DNA of 64,000 nucleotides from Sphingopyxis sp. KK2 (GCF_001990265.1 NZ_LYVN01000001.1:1-64000); one strand, 5' to 3'; numbered from the stretch's first letter, positions 17,566 through 26,730 are shown. Notes: a model not told the origin generated them from the letters alone. Program-made: numbers and translations.

Positions 17566-17900
17566 CTTCTTCCGGGACCCCACAGGATCAGCGCCGCGCC
17601 GCCGAGGCAGATCAGCCCGCCGAGCAGGTCCCAGCGGTCGGGCGAAACTCCCTCGACCAGCTTGAGCCACACCAGAGAGGCGAGGATATAGACGCCGCCA
17701 TAGGCCGCGAAGGCGCGCCCCGCCGCCTCGGCCTCGACCCGCGTCAGCGCATAAGCGAAAAACGCGAGGGCGAGTGCGCCCGGTACCAGCCACCACGGCG
17801 ATTTGTCGAGCCGCAGCACCGCCCAGAAAGCGAAGCAGCCGCCGATCTCGCCCAGCGCCGCGAGTATATACCAGCCGATCGTCGCGAGCGGCGCGGTCAT
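17562..17900 (-). CDS. YnfA/UPF0060 small membrane protein
   Basis: A 112-residue protein of normal family length (about 108) with four hydrophobic helices, including [22 protein letters not shown] and [17 protein letters not shown]. YnfA proteins resemble small multidrug resistance (SMR) exporters in size and topology; their natural cargo is not firmly known. The ATG at 17900 overlaps the stop of the MerR gene (ATGA), so it is co-transcribed with that regulator. The metal-type regulator and the divergent cation transporter suggest a metal-stress module, but that role for YnfA is inference. Confidence 0.9.
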   Translation of the reverse strand: MTAPLATIGWYILAALGEIGGCFAFWAVLRLDKSPWWLVPGALALAFFAYALTRVEAEAAGRAFAAYGGVYILASLVWLKLVEGVSPDRWDLLGGLICLGGAALILWGPGRS

Positions 17901-18310
17901 GCGTGTGTCCCTTCGCAATATTTGTGGTCGCCCAGCGCCTCGATCACGCGGCAGTCGCCCGCCAGCCCGCCGCGGCAGCGTCCGATGATCCGCGCCAGCT
18001 CATCGCGAAGCAATTCCAGCTGCGCGATCTTTTCTTCGACCTGTTCAAGGTGGCTCGTCGCGATCCGATCGGCCTCGCCGCAGTCGCGTTCGGGATGGTC
18101 CGACAGGTCGAGCAGCGAACGGATTTCCTCGATCGTGAAGCCGAGGTCGCGCGAATGGCGCACGAAGGCCAGCCGCGAACGATGCGCCTCGCCATAGCGG
18201 CGGTAATTGGCCGCAGTGCGATGCGGCTCGGGAAGCAGCCCGATGCGCTCGTAATAGCGGATCGTCTCGATATTGGCGCCGGTCACCCGCGCAAGTTCGC
18301 CGATTTTCAT
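17897..18310 (-). CDS. MerR-family metal-responsive regulator (CadR/ZntR/PbrR type)
   Basis: A 137-residue protein: winged helix-turn-helix [21 protein letters not shown] at the N-terminus, then a dimerising helix and a C-terminal metal loop. Cysteines fall at 77, 112, 120 and 132. The first three resemble in spacing the metal-binding cysteines of ZntR/CadR/PbrR regulators. Such proteins twist a 19-bp-spacer promoter into the active form when metal binds. The predicted operator lies immediately upstream, in front of the divergent transporter. Likely effectors are divalent soft metals (Zn, Cd, Pb, Hg); which one is not decidable here. Confidence 0.9.
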   Translation of the reverse strand: MKIGELARVTGANIETIRYYERIGLLPEPHRTAANYRRYGEAHRSRLAFVRHSRDLGFTIEEIRSLLDLSDHPERDCGEADRIATSHLEQVEEKIAQLELLRDELARIIGRCRGGLAGDCRVIEALGDHKYCEGTHA

Positions 18311-18313
18311 GCC

Positions 18314-18344
18314 TTGACCCTGTAGTTGCTACAGGGTGCATAGT
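18314..18344 (+). promoter_or_regulatory. MerR-type promoter with operator dyad in a 19-bp spacer
   Basis: -35 TTGACC (18314-18319) and -10 CATAGT (18339-18344) are separated by 19 bp. The spacer carries the dyad ACCCTGTAG-TTG-CTACAGGGT (18317-18337). Over-long spacers with a centred dyad are the hallmark of MerR-activated promoters. Transcription would start near 18351, so the transporter must begin at the ATG at 18380, not at 18347. Confidence 0.9.
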
Positions 18345-18379
18345 AGATGTCGACTCGAAACCCCAAGGAGATTCGGCAG

Positions 18380-18997
18380 ATGGCCGACCAATGCTGCGCC
18401 GGTAAGAGCGGCAAGACCGCGCTGAACGACCCCAAATGGCGGCGCGTCCTGTGGATCGCGCTGCTCATCAACGCGGCCATGTTCGCGGTCGAAATTGCCG
18501 CGGGGGTCGCGGCGGACTCGCGCGCTCTTCAGGCCGACGCGCTCGATTTTCTCGGCGACGCCGCCAATTACGCGATCAGCCTTGGCGTCGCGGGCATGGC
18601 GCTCGCGTGGCGCGCGCGTGCCGCGCTGTTCAAGGCCGCGACGATGCTCGCCTTCGGCCTCGGCGTGCTCGGTGCGACGATCTGGGGTTTCATGACCGGA
18701 ACGACGCCGCATGCCGAGACGATGGGCGTGATCGGTTTCGCCGCGCTCGTCGCCAATGTCGTCGTCGCGCTGATGCTCTATCGCTGGCGCACCGGCGATG
18801 CGAATATGCGCTCGGTGTGGATCTGCTCGCGCAACGACGCGATCGGCAATCTCGCGGTGCTCGGCGCAGCACTCGGGGTGTTCGGCACCGGCCGCGGCTG
18901 GCCCGACCTCGTTGTGGCGGGGATCATGGCGGGCCTCGCCATCTGGGGCAGCCTCGAAGTCTTCCGTCAGGCGCGCGGCGAACTCGCCGCCGCCTGA
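18380..18997 (+). CDS. Small CDF-like cation efflux transporter
   Basis: A 205-residue membrane protein with about six hydrophobic segments and an AAGGAG ribosome site ten bases before the ATG. The motif ALQADALDFLGDAANYA resembles the metal-binding helix of cation diffusion facilitators (HxxxD-type sites), as does SRNDAIGNLAVL later on. It lacks the cytoplasmic C-terminal domain of classical CDF pumps. Its N-terminal MADQCC pair could bind metal. Control by the divergent MerR protein is strongly suggested by the promoter. It probably exports a divalent metal from the cytoplasm; cargo unknown. Confidence 0.85.
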   Translation: MADQCCAGKSGKTALNDPKWRRVLWIALLINAAMFAVEIAAGVAADSRALQADALDFLGDAANYAISLGVAGMALAWRARAALFKAATMLAFGLGVLGATIWGFMTGTTPHAETMGVIGFAALVANVVVALMLYRWRTGDANMRSVWICSRNDAIGNLAVLGAALGVFGTGRGWPDLVVAGIMAGLAIWGSLEVFRQARGELAAA

Positions 18998-19010
18998 CGG
19001 GACGAGCGCC

Positions 19011-20726
19011 TCAACCCGGCTGGTTGTACATCTCGGTCGGCCCCGGATATTCGCGGCCATCGTCGAGCCCGACGCCGATCTCGCGGTCGGCGAGCGCATT
19101 GACCATCGCGTTGAGCCGCATCACTTCCTTGCGGTGCTTCGGATCATTGGCGAGGTTGACCATCTCCTTCGGGTCGGCGTGCGTGTCGTAGAGTTCGAGG
19201 TCGTTGCGCGCATTGAGCGTCTTCCAGTCCTTGGGCTGGTGATGATGCGCCGGCGCGAAATAGCGCGCGAATTTCCAGCGCCCGTCGTGGACGCCGCGAT
19301 GCAGGCGGCGCTTTTCGAGGTCGTAGATCGCGCTGTAGTCGGGCACCTTCTCGCCCGGCGGGCGCGGGCCGACGACCTTGGTCGAATTGGGCTCCCACAT
19401 ATGCGCGACGGCATAGTTGAAGAAATGGCCGCGCTTGTCGCGCTCGGTCGGTGCGGTGGGCGAGGACAGCAGGCCCGACACATCGACCCCCGGCAGGTTC
19501 GGGAAACGGTTCCTGCCTTCGTCCGCCGACAGGCCGGCGATCGTCATCAGCGTCGGCGCGATGTCGATCGAACCCATCAGGCCCTTGGTGGTCTGCCCGC
19601 CCTTCACATCGGGATGCGCGATGATCATCGGGATGTTGGTTTCCTCGCGGTACATCGTGCCCGCCTTCTGGCGCAGCCCGTGCGCGCCGGCGCGCTCGCC
19701 ATGGTCGCTCGTATACATGATGATCGTGTTGTCGATCTGGCCGCTCTCCTTGAGCGCCCACAGCAATTGCCCGAGCCGCCGGTCGACGTCGCGCAGGCAG
19801 TTGTAGTAATAATTGTTGAAGCGGTGCCAGCTGTCGAGGTCATCGAGCGGCATCGGGCCATAGAAAAGATCGTTGAGCCGCTGGATGCCCTTGTGCGCCT
19901 CGGGCTTGGTGCTGAGGTCGTCCTTATAGAAGCTCTCGGGCAGGTCGAACTTGTTGTCGACCTCGTAGATCGGATCGCCCGGCTCGCGGCGCAGCGGCGC
20001 AAGCAGGTCGGGATGGACGCGATGCTTCGCCTGCTCGCCGGTCGCGTCATAGAACATGATGTCGTGCGGGTTGATCAGCCCGACGACCATGAACCACGGC
20101 CTGCCGCCCGCCTTGTCGCGGCGCACGAAGTCGAAGATGCTGCGCGCCGCATCGCCCGCGACATACATGTCGGCGCGGTAACCGTCCCAGGTCAGCCCCA
20201 GTTCCTCGCCGTCGAAGCCATAATCGTGAAAGCCGTATTTCTCCATCATCCGCTCGGTGCTCGGATAGACGCCGCCGGGCACGCGGTTCCAGTTGCGTTC
20301 GAAATTCATCCGGGCGAGGTGCCACTTGCCCTTGTAGCTCGTGTAATATCCCGCGGCCTGCATCATATGGCCCAGCGTCGGCATATCCTCCGCCGCGACG
20401 GGGTTGGGCGCATTGTCGCTGTTCAGGAACAGCCCCGTCTGCTGGGTGTGATGCCCCTGGAAGATCGTCGAGCGCGACGGGGTGCAGGGCGTGGTGTGGA
20501 CATGGTAATTTTCGACCAGCATCCCGCGTTCCATCAGCTCGCGGTGATGCGGCAGTTTTTCGAGCAGCCCGGCGGGATAGCTCGCAACGCTTTGTTCCTG
20601 ATCGGTGACGATCATCAGCACGTTCAGCTTCTTGCCGTTCTTCGCGAGCGCGGGCATCGCGAGCCCCGCCGCCGCCATCGCACCCATGCCGCCGACGAAG
20701 GTGCGGCGATCGACATTCCAGCTCAT
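19011..20726 (-). CDS. Tat-exported sulfatase
   Basis: A 571-residue type I sulfatase. The N-terminus has a twin-arginine signal (DRRTFVGGMGAMAAAGLAMPALA), so export of the folded enzyme to the periplasm is expected. The formylglycine site is TTPCTPSRSTIF (CxPxR), the metal-binding start is LMIVTDQEQS, and GKWHL plus YTSDHGERAG follow as in the family. It hydrolyses a sulfate ester; activity needs a formylglycine-generating enzyme, which is not in the window. It lies 65 bases downstream of the TonB receptor gene on the same strand and could process a sulfated compound after uptake through that receptor. Confidence 0.92.
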   Translation of the reverse strand: MSWNVDRRTFVGGMGAMAAAGLAMPALAKNGKKLNVLMIVTDQEQSVASYPAGLLEKLPHHRELMERGMLVENYHVHTTPCTPSRSTIFQGHHTQQTGLFLNSDNAPNPVAAEDMPTLGHMMQAAGYYTSYKGKWHLARMNFERNWNRVPGGVYPSTERMMEKYGFHDYGFDGEELGLTWDGYRADMYVAGDAARSIFDFVRRDKAGGRPWFMVVGLINPHDIMFYDATGEQAKHRVHPDLLAPLRREPGDPIYEVDNKFDLPESFYKDDLSTKPEAHKGIQRLNDLFYGPMPLDDLDSWHRFNNYYYNCLRDVDRRLGQLLWALKESGQIDNTIIMYTSDHGERAGAHGLRQKAGTMYREETNIPMIIAHPDVKGGQTTKGLMGSIDIAPTLMTIAGLSADEGRNRFPNLPGVDVSGLLSSPTAPTERDKRGHFFNYAVAHMWEPNSTKVVGPRPPGEKVPDYSAIYDLEKRRLHRGVHDGRWKFARYFAPAHHHQPKDWKTLNARNDLELYDTHADPKEMVNLANDPKHRKEVMRLNAMVNALADREIGVGLDDGREYPGPTEMYNQPG

Positions 20727-20791
20727 CCTAATCTCCCATGATCATGACGGTCGGCCCGCGATGCAACGCCTGCATCGCGGGCGCCAGATGG

Positions 20792-23056
20792 TCAGAATTT
20801 GAACGACAGATCGACCCCGAATTCGCGCGGCGCCTGATAGAATTGACTGATCGGCGTCGCGCCCGCGTTGGTCGCGCCCGAAATCACCTCCTGATCGGTC
20901 AGGTTGGTGCCGTAGAGCGTGACTTTCCACTTCTCGTCCTCGCCCGCGACCGCGATGCTCGCGTTGAGCAGCACCACCTCGTCACGATAATAGCCCGGAA
21001 GGTTGCTGCGGCCCCAGGTGTTGAAACGCGACGAATAGCGCGCGTCGCTGTGCAGCTTCACTTCGCCGAACGAGGTCGGGATCGCATAGTCGAGCGACAG
21101 GCTGCCGCTCCATTTCGGTGCGTTGGCGAGGTCGAGCCCCGACGAGTCGGTCGGCACTGCGAAGGTGCCGTTGGGCACGCCGTTGATCAGGATCGGCACC
21201 GCCGGCCCGCACTGGCCCGGCTCGGGCGCGCCATTGGTGAACACCCCGTTGGTGTCGGCGCAGAAGTCGGTGTAGCGCGCGTGCAGATAGGCGAGGTTGG
21301 CGCCGATGGTGAAACCCTGCGCCGGGCGCAGCACGCTCTCGATCTCGAACCCATAGATTTCCGCCGCCGCGATATTGGTCGTGATATTCTCGGCGCGGAC
21401 CGACCCCATCTTGGTCACCGAGCTTTGCAGGTCGGTATATTTGTTGAGGAAGCCCGCGACATTGAGGCGCAGCAGGCGGTCGAACAGGTCGCTCTTCGCG
21501 CCGACTTCATAGGCGGTGACGCGCTCGGGGTCGTAGGGGCCGACATTCTCGGGAATCGTGCCGCGCGAATTATAGCCGCCGGCTTTGTAGCCTTGCGAAT
21601 AGTTGGCATAGACCATGATGTCGGGGGTGACTTCGTAATTGACCGTCAGCCGCGGGGTGAACTCGGCCCAGCTCGCCTCGAGGCTGCTCGCAAAGGACGA
21701 GGTCTGGTTGCCGTTCACGCGCACCTGCGATGCGATGTCGTATTTCTTGCGGTCGTGGCTGTAACGGCCGCCCATCGACAAGGTCAGCCCGTCAGCGGGA
21801 TGCGCGTTGACCAGCGCGAACAGCGCATAGCTTTCGGTGTCCTGGTGCAGCTGCGCGAGCGTCGTGGTCGTCGGCGTCGCCAGCACTGTGTTGAACTGGC
21901 GCCATTTATCGGCCTGATAATAGAGGCCGACGACGAAATCGACCGGCTCGCCCGCGGGCGAGACATAGCGCAGTTCGGCGCTCTTCGAATCACCGGCAAA
22001 GTCGCGCGTCACGTCGAGCTGCGGCGCCGGGGTGATCAGCCCGTCGAAGTCGCCGCGCGTGATATATTTGAGGTCGCGGTAGCCTAGCACCGCGCTCACC
22101 GTGCCCCAGCCCACGTCGAGGTTCGAGTTCCACGATCCGCCCCAGCTCTCGGTGTTGGCAAAGGGATCGAACAGCACCGCCGCCTTGCGCACGTCGGTTT
22201 TCACGACATCGGGCAGGAGGTCCCAGTTCGGATCGCCATTATCGAGCACATGCGGCGCGGGGCCGGTCGTCTTCTGCTTCAGCCAGTCGACGATCAGGGT
22301 CGAATCGAAGGCACCGCCGGCGTCATATTCGAGCGCCCCGCGCACCGACTTCACATTGGCGCCGTTCAGCCGGTTTCCGGTGATGACGTTCCGCGAATAG
22401 CCGTTGTAGTCGCGGAAATTGACCGCGACCTTCGCCGCCAGCGCGTCGTTCGCGAAGCGGCCCGAGTTGACCTTGCCGCGGAATTGCTTGAGCCCATAGG
22501 AGCCGAGCGACACCCGCGCCTCGCCGCCGAAATCGTCGGTCGGGCGCGCGGTGATGACGTTGAGCGTGCCGGCGAGGTTGTTCTTGCCGAACAGCACGCC
22601 CTGCGGGCCTTTCAGGATTTCGATGCGCTCGACGTCGAACAGATCGAGCATCGTGCTCGACACGAAGGGGATATAGACGCCGTCGATGATCGTGCTGACC
22701 TTCGGGTCGGCATTGGGATCGGGGTCCGAGGTGTTCATGCCGCGGATCGAGATCATCGGGACGTTGGCGACCAGGCCCTGCGTCTGCAGCACGACGTTGG
22801 GCGCGAGGCCGTTGAGGCTGGTGATATTGGTGCTGCCGCTCGCCTCGACCATGTCGCTGTTGAACGCCGAAATCGCGATCGGCACGTCCTGTACGCTTTC
22901 CGAGCGGCGCTGCGCGGTGACGAGGATCTCGCCATAGGTCTCGTCGGTGCCCGTGGTATCGTCGGTCGCGGTATCGGCGGCGGCATCCTGAGCATGCACC
23001 GGGGCGGCCGAAAGCGCGATCGCGGCGGTCGAAAGCAATAGCAAAGCGGTCTTCAT
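20792..23056 (-). CDS. TonB-dependent outer-membrane receptor
   Basis: A 754-residue protein with a signal peptide (MKTALLLLSTAAIALSAAPVHAQ), a plug domain with ILVTAQRRSESVQDVPIAIS (TonB box region), and LFGKNNLAGTLNVITARP. The beta-barrel ends in a terminal Phe (GVDLSFKF). This is the typical sphingomonad receptor form for hydrophobic organic ligands rather than siderophores. The ATG at 23056 has GGGAGG nearby; upstream in-frame codons precede the signal peptide and were rejected. Its promoter carries a TTAG-type half-dyad, which links it to the catabolic regulon. Cargo unknown; the neighbouring sulfatase hints at a sulfated ligand. Confidence 0.93.
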   Translation of the reverse strand: MKTALLLLSTAAIALSAAPVHAQDAAADTATDDTTGTDETYGEILVTAQRRSESVQDVPIAISAFNSDMVEASGSTNITSLNGLAPNVVLQTQGLVANVPMISIRGMNTSDPDPNADPKVSTIIDGVYIPFVSSTMLDLFDVERIEILKGPQGVLFGKNNLAGTLNVITARPTDDFGGEARVSLGSYGLKQFRGKVNSGRFANDALAAKVAVNFRDYNGYSRNVITGNRLNGANVKSVRGALEYDAGGAFDSTLIVDWLKQKTTGPAPHVLDNGDPNWDLLPDVVKTDVRKAAVLFDPFANTESWGGSWNSNLDVGWGTVSAVLGYRDLKYITRGDFDGLITPAPQLDVTRDFAGDSKSAELRYVSPAGEPVDFVVGLYYQADKWRQFNTVLATPTTTTLAQLHQDTESYALFALVNAHPADGLTLSMGGRYSHDRKKYDIASQVRVNGNQTSSFASSLEASWAEFTPRLTVNYEVTPDIMVYANYSQGYKAGGYNSRGTIPENVGPYDPERVTAYEVGAKSDLFDRLLRLNVAGFLNKYTDLQSSVTKMGSVRAENITTNIAAAEIYGFEIESVLRPAQGFTIGANLAYLHARYTDFCADTNGVFTNGAPEPGQCGPAVPILINGVPNGTFAVPTDSSGLDLANAPKWSGSLSLDYAIPTSFGEVKLHSDARYSSRFNTWGRSNLPGYYRDEVVLLNASIAVAGEDEKWKVTLYGTNLTDQEVISGATNAGATPISQFYQAPREFGVDLSFKF

Positions 23057-23260
23057 GTCATCCTCCCGTTCACCGGGGGCGCACCGGGTCCGCTTCCGCA
23101 CGCGTGATCGCGTTCGGAATTGCGGCGTGCGCATCCGGCTCCATTGTCCAAGGAACGGGTGTGACGGCTTGTGCCGCGTTATCGCCGGTCGGGGATTATC
23201 ATCCTCGGTTCGTACCGTCGGTCTATCCTCATTCCCGAAGCCCTCATATCACGCCGAAAA

Positions 23261-23283
23261 AATACTTCAACTACTAAGTATTT
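23261..23283. promoter_or_regulatory. TTAG-type site 1, before TonB receptor (imperfect)
   Basis: An AATACTT...AAGTATT inverted repeat with an 8-base spacer. Read on the minus strand it contains ACTTAG-TAGT-TGAAG, a one-sided match to the TTAG-N4-CTAA dyad. It lies about 205 bases upstream of the receptor start. Confidence 0.5.
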
Positions 23284-23348
23284 CATGATTGTGAAAATCG
23301 ACATCGGCGGAAAAGCGCTTGATACCGGTGGCAGGCATGCCGTATAAG

Positions 23349-23360
23349 TTAGATATCTAA
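23349..23360. promoter_or_regulatory. TTAG-type site 2, before leuC
   Basis: TTAGATATCTAA is a perfect 12-bp palindrome 45 bases before the leuC start. It matches the TTAG-N4-CTAA consensus seen at eight other promoters in the window. Confidence 0.65.
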
Positions 23361-23404
23361 GTATTATCGCGCCGCTCTGAACGGCGCCGACGGGGCGAGG
23401 CTGC

Positions 23405-24826
23405 ATGACGGATCCGGTGAAGGCACGAACGCTATACGACAAGATCTGGGACGCGCATGTCGTCGCCGACGACGAGGGCGAATCGATCCTCTACATCGAC
23501 CTGCACCTGCTCCACGAAGTCACCTCGCCGCAGGCCTTCGCCGCGCTCGCCGCCGCCCGCCGTCCGGTCCGTCGCCCCGAACGCGCGCTCGCGCTGTCCG
23601 ACCATAATGTGCCGACCGAGGGGCAGGCGGCGGGCGCCGCCGCGGTCGCCGACGCACAGGCGCGCGCGCAGCTTTTGGCGCTCGAGGTCAATGCCGACCG
23701 TGCAGGCATCGAGCGCTTCGCGATGGGCGATCCGCGGGGTGGCATCGTCCATGTCGTCGGCCCCGAACAGGGGCGCTCGCAGCCCGGCATGACGATCGTC
23801 TGCGGCGACAGCCACACCTCGACCCATGGCGCGTTCGGCGCGCTCGCCTTCGGCATCGGGACCAGCGAGGTCGAACATGTGCTCGCGACGCAGACGATCC
23901 GCCAGCGCAAGTCGCGGGGCATGCGGATCACCGTCGACGGGACGCTTCCCGATCATGTCTCGGCCAAGGACCTCGCATTGCACCTGCTCCGCGCGGTCGG
24001 CGTCGATGGCGCGACGGGCCATGTCATCGAATATGCCGGCCCCGCCATCCGCGCGCTGTCGATGGAGGCGCGGATGACGCTCTGCAATCTCAGCATCGAG
24101 ATGGGTGCGCGCGCCGGGCTGGTCGCGCCCGACGATGTGACCTTCGCCTATCTCGCGGGCCGGCCCTCGGCGCCGTCGGGCGAGGCGTGGGGCAGGGCGG
24201 TGGCCCGCTGGCGCGCGCTCGCGAGCGACGCCGATGCGACGTTCGACCGCGAATTGCGCATCGCCGCCGCCGCCATCCGCCCGATGGTGACCTGGGGCAC
24301 CAACCCGTCCCAGGCCGTCGCGATCGGTGACCGCGTGCCCGATCCGTCGGACCTGCCCGACCTCGACGCGCGTGCGAGCGCCGAGCGCGCACTCGCTTAT
24401 ATGGACCTCGCGCCGGCTATGCCGATCGCCGGCCTGCGCCTCGACCGCGTCTTCATCGGCAGCTGCACCAACAGCCGGATCGAGGATTTGCGCGTCGCCG
24501 CCGCGATCGCGCGGGGCCGCCACGTCGCGCCGCATATCCGCGCGATGGTCGTGCCGGGGTCGGGGCTCGTCAAGCGCCAGGCCGAGGCCGAGGGGCTCGA
24601 CGTCATTTTTGCCGCCGCCGGTTTCGACTGGCGCGAACCCGGCTGTTCGCTCTGCGTCGGCATGAATCCCGACCGGCTCGCCCCCGGCGAACGCTGCGCC
24701 TCGACCTCGAACCGCAATTTCGAAAACCGCCAGGGCCGCGGTGGGCGAACGCATCTGATGAGTCCGGCGCTCGCGGCGGCGAGCGCGATCGCCGGGGCGA
24801 TCGCCTCGCCCGACATGCTGGACTAG
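23405..24826 (+). CDS. leuC: Isopropylmalate dehydratase-like large subunit (LeuC family)
   Basis: A 473-residue aconitase-superfamily protein of LeuC length. The [4Fe-4S] ligands are in FIGSCTNSR and [12 protein letters not shown], the substrate segment [22 protein letters not shown] is typical (shown in part), and the C-terminus has the NRNFENRQG serine/arginine loop. With LeuD it isomerises a tertiary hydroxyacid to a secondary one through an alkene. In a catabolic block with an operator shared by the regulon it may act on a pathway acid rather than, or as well as, 2-isopropylmalate. leuA and leuB are absent here. It converges on leuD with overlapping stop codons. Confidence 0.9.
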   Translation: MTDPVKARTLYDKIWDAHVVADDEGESILYIDLHLLHEVTSPQAFAALAAARRPVRRPERALALSDHNVPTEGQAAGAAAVADAQARAQLLALEVNADRAGIERFAMGDPRGGIVHVVGPEQGRSQPGMTIVCGDSHTSTHGAFGALAFGIGTSEVEHVLATQTIRQRKSRGMRITVDGTLPDHVSAKDLALHLLRAVGVDGATGHVIEYAGPAIRALSMEARMTLCNLSIEMGARAGLVAPDDVTFAYLAGRPSAPSGEAWGRAVARWRALASDADATFDRELRIAAAAIRPMVTWGTNPSQAVAIGDRVPDPSDLPDLDARASAERALAYMDLAPAMPIAGLRLDRVFIGSCTNSRIEDLRVAAAIARGRHVAPHIRAMVVPGSGLVKRQAEAEGLDVIFAAAGFDWREPGCSLCVGMNPDRLAPGERCASTSNRNFENRQGRGGRTHLMSPALAAASAIAGAIASPDMLD

Positions 24827-25407
24827 GCCGCCGTCTCGAACCGCGCGATGGCGTCTTCGTGGCGCAGCGTACGCCCGATATCGTCGAGTCCCTCCATCAG
24901 CACCCGCCGGTCGTCGGGGTCGACCGCGAAGGCCATCACCTCGCCAGAGGCGAGGCGGATTTCCTGCGCTTCCAAGTCTACCTCGACCGGCGCAAATTGC
25001 GCGAGCGCAATCTCGCCCCGCAATCGTTCGCACAGCGCTTCGGGCAGCCGGATCAGCAGCAGGCCGTTCTTGCGCGCATTGTTCGCGAAAATGTCGCCGA
25101 AGCTTGGCGCGATCACACAGCGGATGCCGAAATCGTCGAGCGCCCACACCGCATGCTCGCGCGACGATCCGCAACCGAAATTGCGGTCGGCGATCAATAT
25201 CTGCGCGTCGCGACACGCCGGCCGGTTGAGGATGAAATCGTCGCGCTCGCTGCCGTCGGTCGCGAAGCGAAGCGCCTCGAACAGGTGCGCGCCGAGCCCG
25301 TCGCGGGTCAGCGCCTTCATGAAGCTGGCGGGGATGATCATGTCGGTGTCGACATTGGCGAGCGGCAGCGGCGCCGCGACCCCGCGCACCCGGACGAATT
25401 GCTGCAC
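24823..25407 (-). CDS. leuD: Isopropylmalate dehydratase-like small subunit (LeuD family)
   Basis: A 194-residue swivel-domain protein with [16 protein letters not shown] and [17 protein letters not shown], both diagnostic for LeuD. The GTG at 25407 is preferred over the GTG at 25410 because GGAGG lies five bases before the former. It is encoded opposite to leuC with overlapping stops, an unusual arrangement for two subunits of one enzyme. Expression can still be matched because both promoters carry the same TTAG-type operator. The active enzyme is the LeuCD heterodimer in the cytoplasm. Confidence 0.9.
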   Translation of the reverse strand: MQQFVRVRGVAAPLPLANVDTDMIIPASFMKALTRDGLGAHLFEALRFATDGSERDDFILNRPACRDAQILIADRNFGCGSSREHAVWALDDFGIRCVIAPSFGDIFANNARKNGLLLIRLPEALCERLRGEIALAQFAPVEVDLEAQEIRLASGEVMAFAVDPDDRRVLMEGLDDIGRTLRHEDAIARFETAA

Positions 25408-25427
25408 CACGGCCTCCGGCTAATAAC

Positions 25428-25439
25428 TTAGTAATCTAA
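25428..25439. promoter_or_regulatory. TTAG-type site 3, between leuD and MarR gene
   Basis: TTAGTAATCTAA, extended to ACTTAG-TAAT-CTAAGT (25426-25441) with perfect 6-bp arms, sits 21 bases before the leuD start. It lies in the divergent gap with the MarR gene, so it could serve autoregulation too. Confidence 0.7.
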
Positions 25440-25576
25440 GTAAGTGCGATTGGCCGGCTTGTCCAATCATTTGATCTCCTCATCGTGTCCGGCGACGATA
25501 GAGGTTGCCGCCCGATTCTTCGGCCTCTAAGAATTGGGTCAGACACAAGGCCGCGGGGCCGCAGGGGAGCAAGGCA

Positions 25577-26083
25577 TTGGCGAAGACAAGAGAGAGCTTT
25601 CGGCATCCCGCCGAATATTACACCGATCCCGAAAACAGTATCGGCTATCTCGCGCGCGTCGTCTTCCGTTCCTTCTCGCGGCTGCTCGAGCGCCGCACGC
25701 TGACGCATGATGTCTCGGCGGGCCAATGGCGCTTCCTGCGCCAGTTGTGGCGCGAGGACGGCATTACCCAGCGCGAACTCAGCGAGCGTGTCGGCATGCG
25801 CGAACCGACGACAGTCGTTGCCTTGAAGGGCCTCGAAAAGGCGGGTTTCATCACCCGCAAGAAGACCGAGGACGACCGCCGCAAGACCTTCATCTTCCTG
25901 ACCCCGCACGCACGCAAGCTCGAACTGGTGCTCGCGCCGATGAATGCCGAGATCCACGAGATCGCGACGCGTGGAATGAGCGACGAGGAGGTCGAGGTGC
26001 TGCAATCGCTGATGCGCCGCGTGATCGGCAATCTCGCCGACGAAACGCAAAAGCTGTCGGTGCTGTCCGACGTCAAGGCTTGA
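25577..26083 (+). CDS. MarR-family transcriptional regulator
   Basis: A 168-residue winged-helix regulator: WRFLRQLWREDGITQRELSERVG (helix-turn-helix, shown in part), EPTTVVALKGLEKAGFITRKK and the wing KTEDDRRKTFIFLT. A TTG start at 25577 is chosen because a purine-rich AGGGGAG lies about eight bases upstream and homologues start close to the SIGYLARVVFR helix; a longer in-frame start exists at 25505. MarR proteins repress divergent catabolic genes and release DNA on binding an aromatic or acyl-CoA ligand. This is one of two candidates for the factor that reads the nine TTAG-type dyads. Start uncertain. Confidence 0.85.
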   Translation: MAKTRESFRHPAEYYTDPENSIGYLARVVFRSFSRLLERRTLTHDVSAGQWRFLRQLWREDGITQRELSERVGMREPTTVVALKGLEKAGFITRKKTEDDRRKTFIFLTPHARKLELVLAPMNAEIHEIATRGMSDEEVEVLQSLMRRVIGNLADETQKLSVLSDVKA

Positions 26084-26121
26084 TCCTGCGCATCTAAGTT
26101 GCGATGCCCGCCGCGAATCGG

Positions 26122-26133
26122 TTAGCATTCTAA
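26122..26133. promoter_or_regulatory. TTAG-type site 4, before FMN reductase
   Basis: TTAGCATTCTAA, extended to GGTTAG-CATT-CTAACC (26120-26135) with perfect 6-bp arms, lies 22 bases before the start codon and would block initiation when bound. Confidence 0.7.
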
Positions 26134-26154
26134 CCATATCGGGCGGGAGAGATT

Positions 26155-26730
26155 ATGACGAAGATTGCGGTGATCGTCGGCAGCACGCGCGACGGCTCGT
26201 TCAACCGGGCGCTCGGCGCGCTCGCAGCGGTGCAGCTTGCCGCGCATGGCGCCGAGGTGATCGTCGTCGACCTCGCGGCGCTCGACCTGCCGATCTACAC
26301 CGCCGCGCTCGAGGCCGATGCCTTTCCGGCCGACGCCTTGAAGCTCAAAAAAGTCCTCGCCGCGCAGGACGGGCTGCTCGTGATCTCGCCCGAGTATAAT
26401 GGCTCGATTCCGGCGCTGCTTAAAAACGCCATCGACTGGGCCTCGCGCCCGACCGAGGGCGAGGGTCCGCTCGCGCTGACCGCCTTTCGCGGCAAGGCGG
26501 CGGCGATCATGGGCGCCTCGGTCAGCCCCTTCGGCGGCATTCGCGCGCTTGCGCATTTGCGCCAGATCCTCGGCACCATCCAGATGCTCGTGATCCCCGA
26601 CCAGGTGCTTGTCCCCAATGCGCATGCGGCCTTCGACGAGGACGGCCAGCTCAAGGAGGCGCTGCCCGCGTCGCTCGTCGACATGACCGCGGCGCGCCTC
26701 GTCGCGGTGGCCAAGGCGCTCGCGGCCTAG
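26155..26730 (+). CDS. NADPH-dependent FMN reductase family protein
   Basis: A 191-residue flavodoxin-like protein: the phosphate loop GSTRDGSFNRALG near residue 9 and the SPEYNGSIPALLKNAIDWASRP motif are diagnostic for the ChrR/ArsH/NQO-type group. It reduces FMN, quinones or azo/nitro compounds with NAD(P)H. GGGAGAG precedes the ATG. In this setting it could detoxify quinones or supply reduced flavin to a monooxygenase, but no two-component flavin monooxygenase is encoded nearby. Its stop overlaps that of the second MarR gene on the other strand. Confidence 0.9.
   Translation: MTKIAVIVGSTRDGSFNRALGALAAVQLAAHGAEVIVVDLAALDLPIYTAALEADAFPADALKLKKVLAAQDGLLVISPEYNGSIPALLKNAIDWASRPTEGEGPLALTAFRGKAAAIMGASVSPFGGIRALAHLRQILGTIQMLVIPDQVLVPNAHAAFDEDGQLKEALPASLVDMTAARLVAVAKALAA

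Larger units (their letters stand above)
23057..23404. other. 348-base divergent intergenic region, no gene
   Basis: It separates the TonB receptor (leftward) from leuC (rightward). The receptor-proximal part is GC-rich with no coding signal; the rest is AT-rich and holds two TTAG-type dyads (23261 and 23349). I see no RNA gene here. Confidence 0.6.

Noticed and set aside
18347-18379. An earlier ATG for the cation transporter
   Set aside because: It overlaps the end of the MerR-type promoter and lies before the likely transcription start; the AAGGAG site serves the ATG at 18380.
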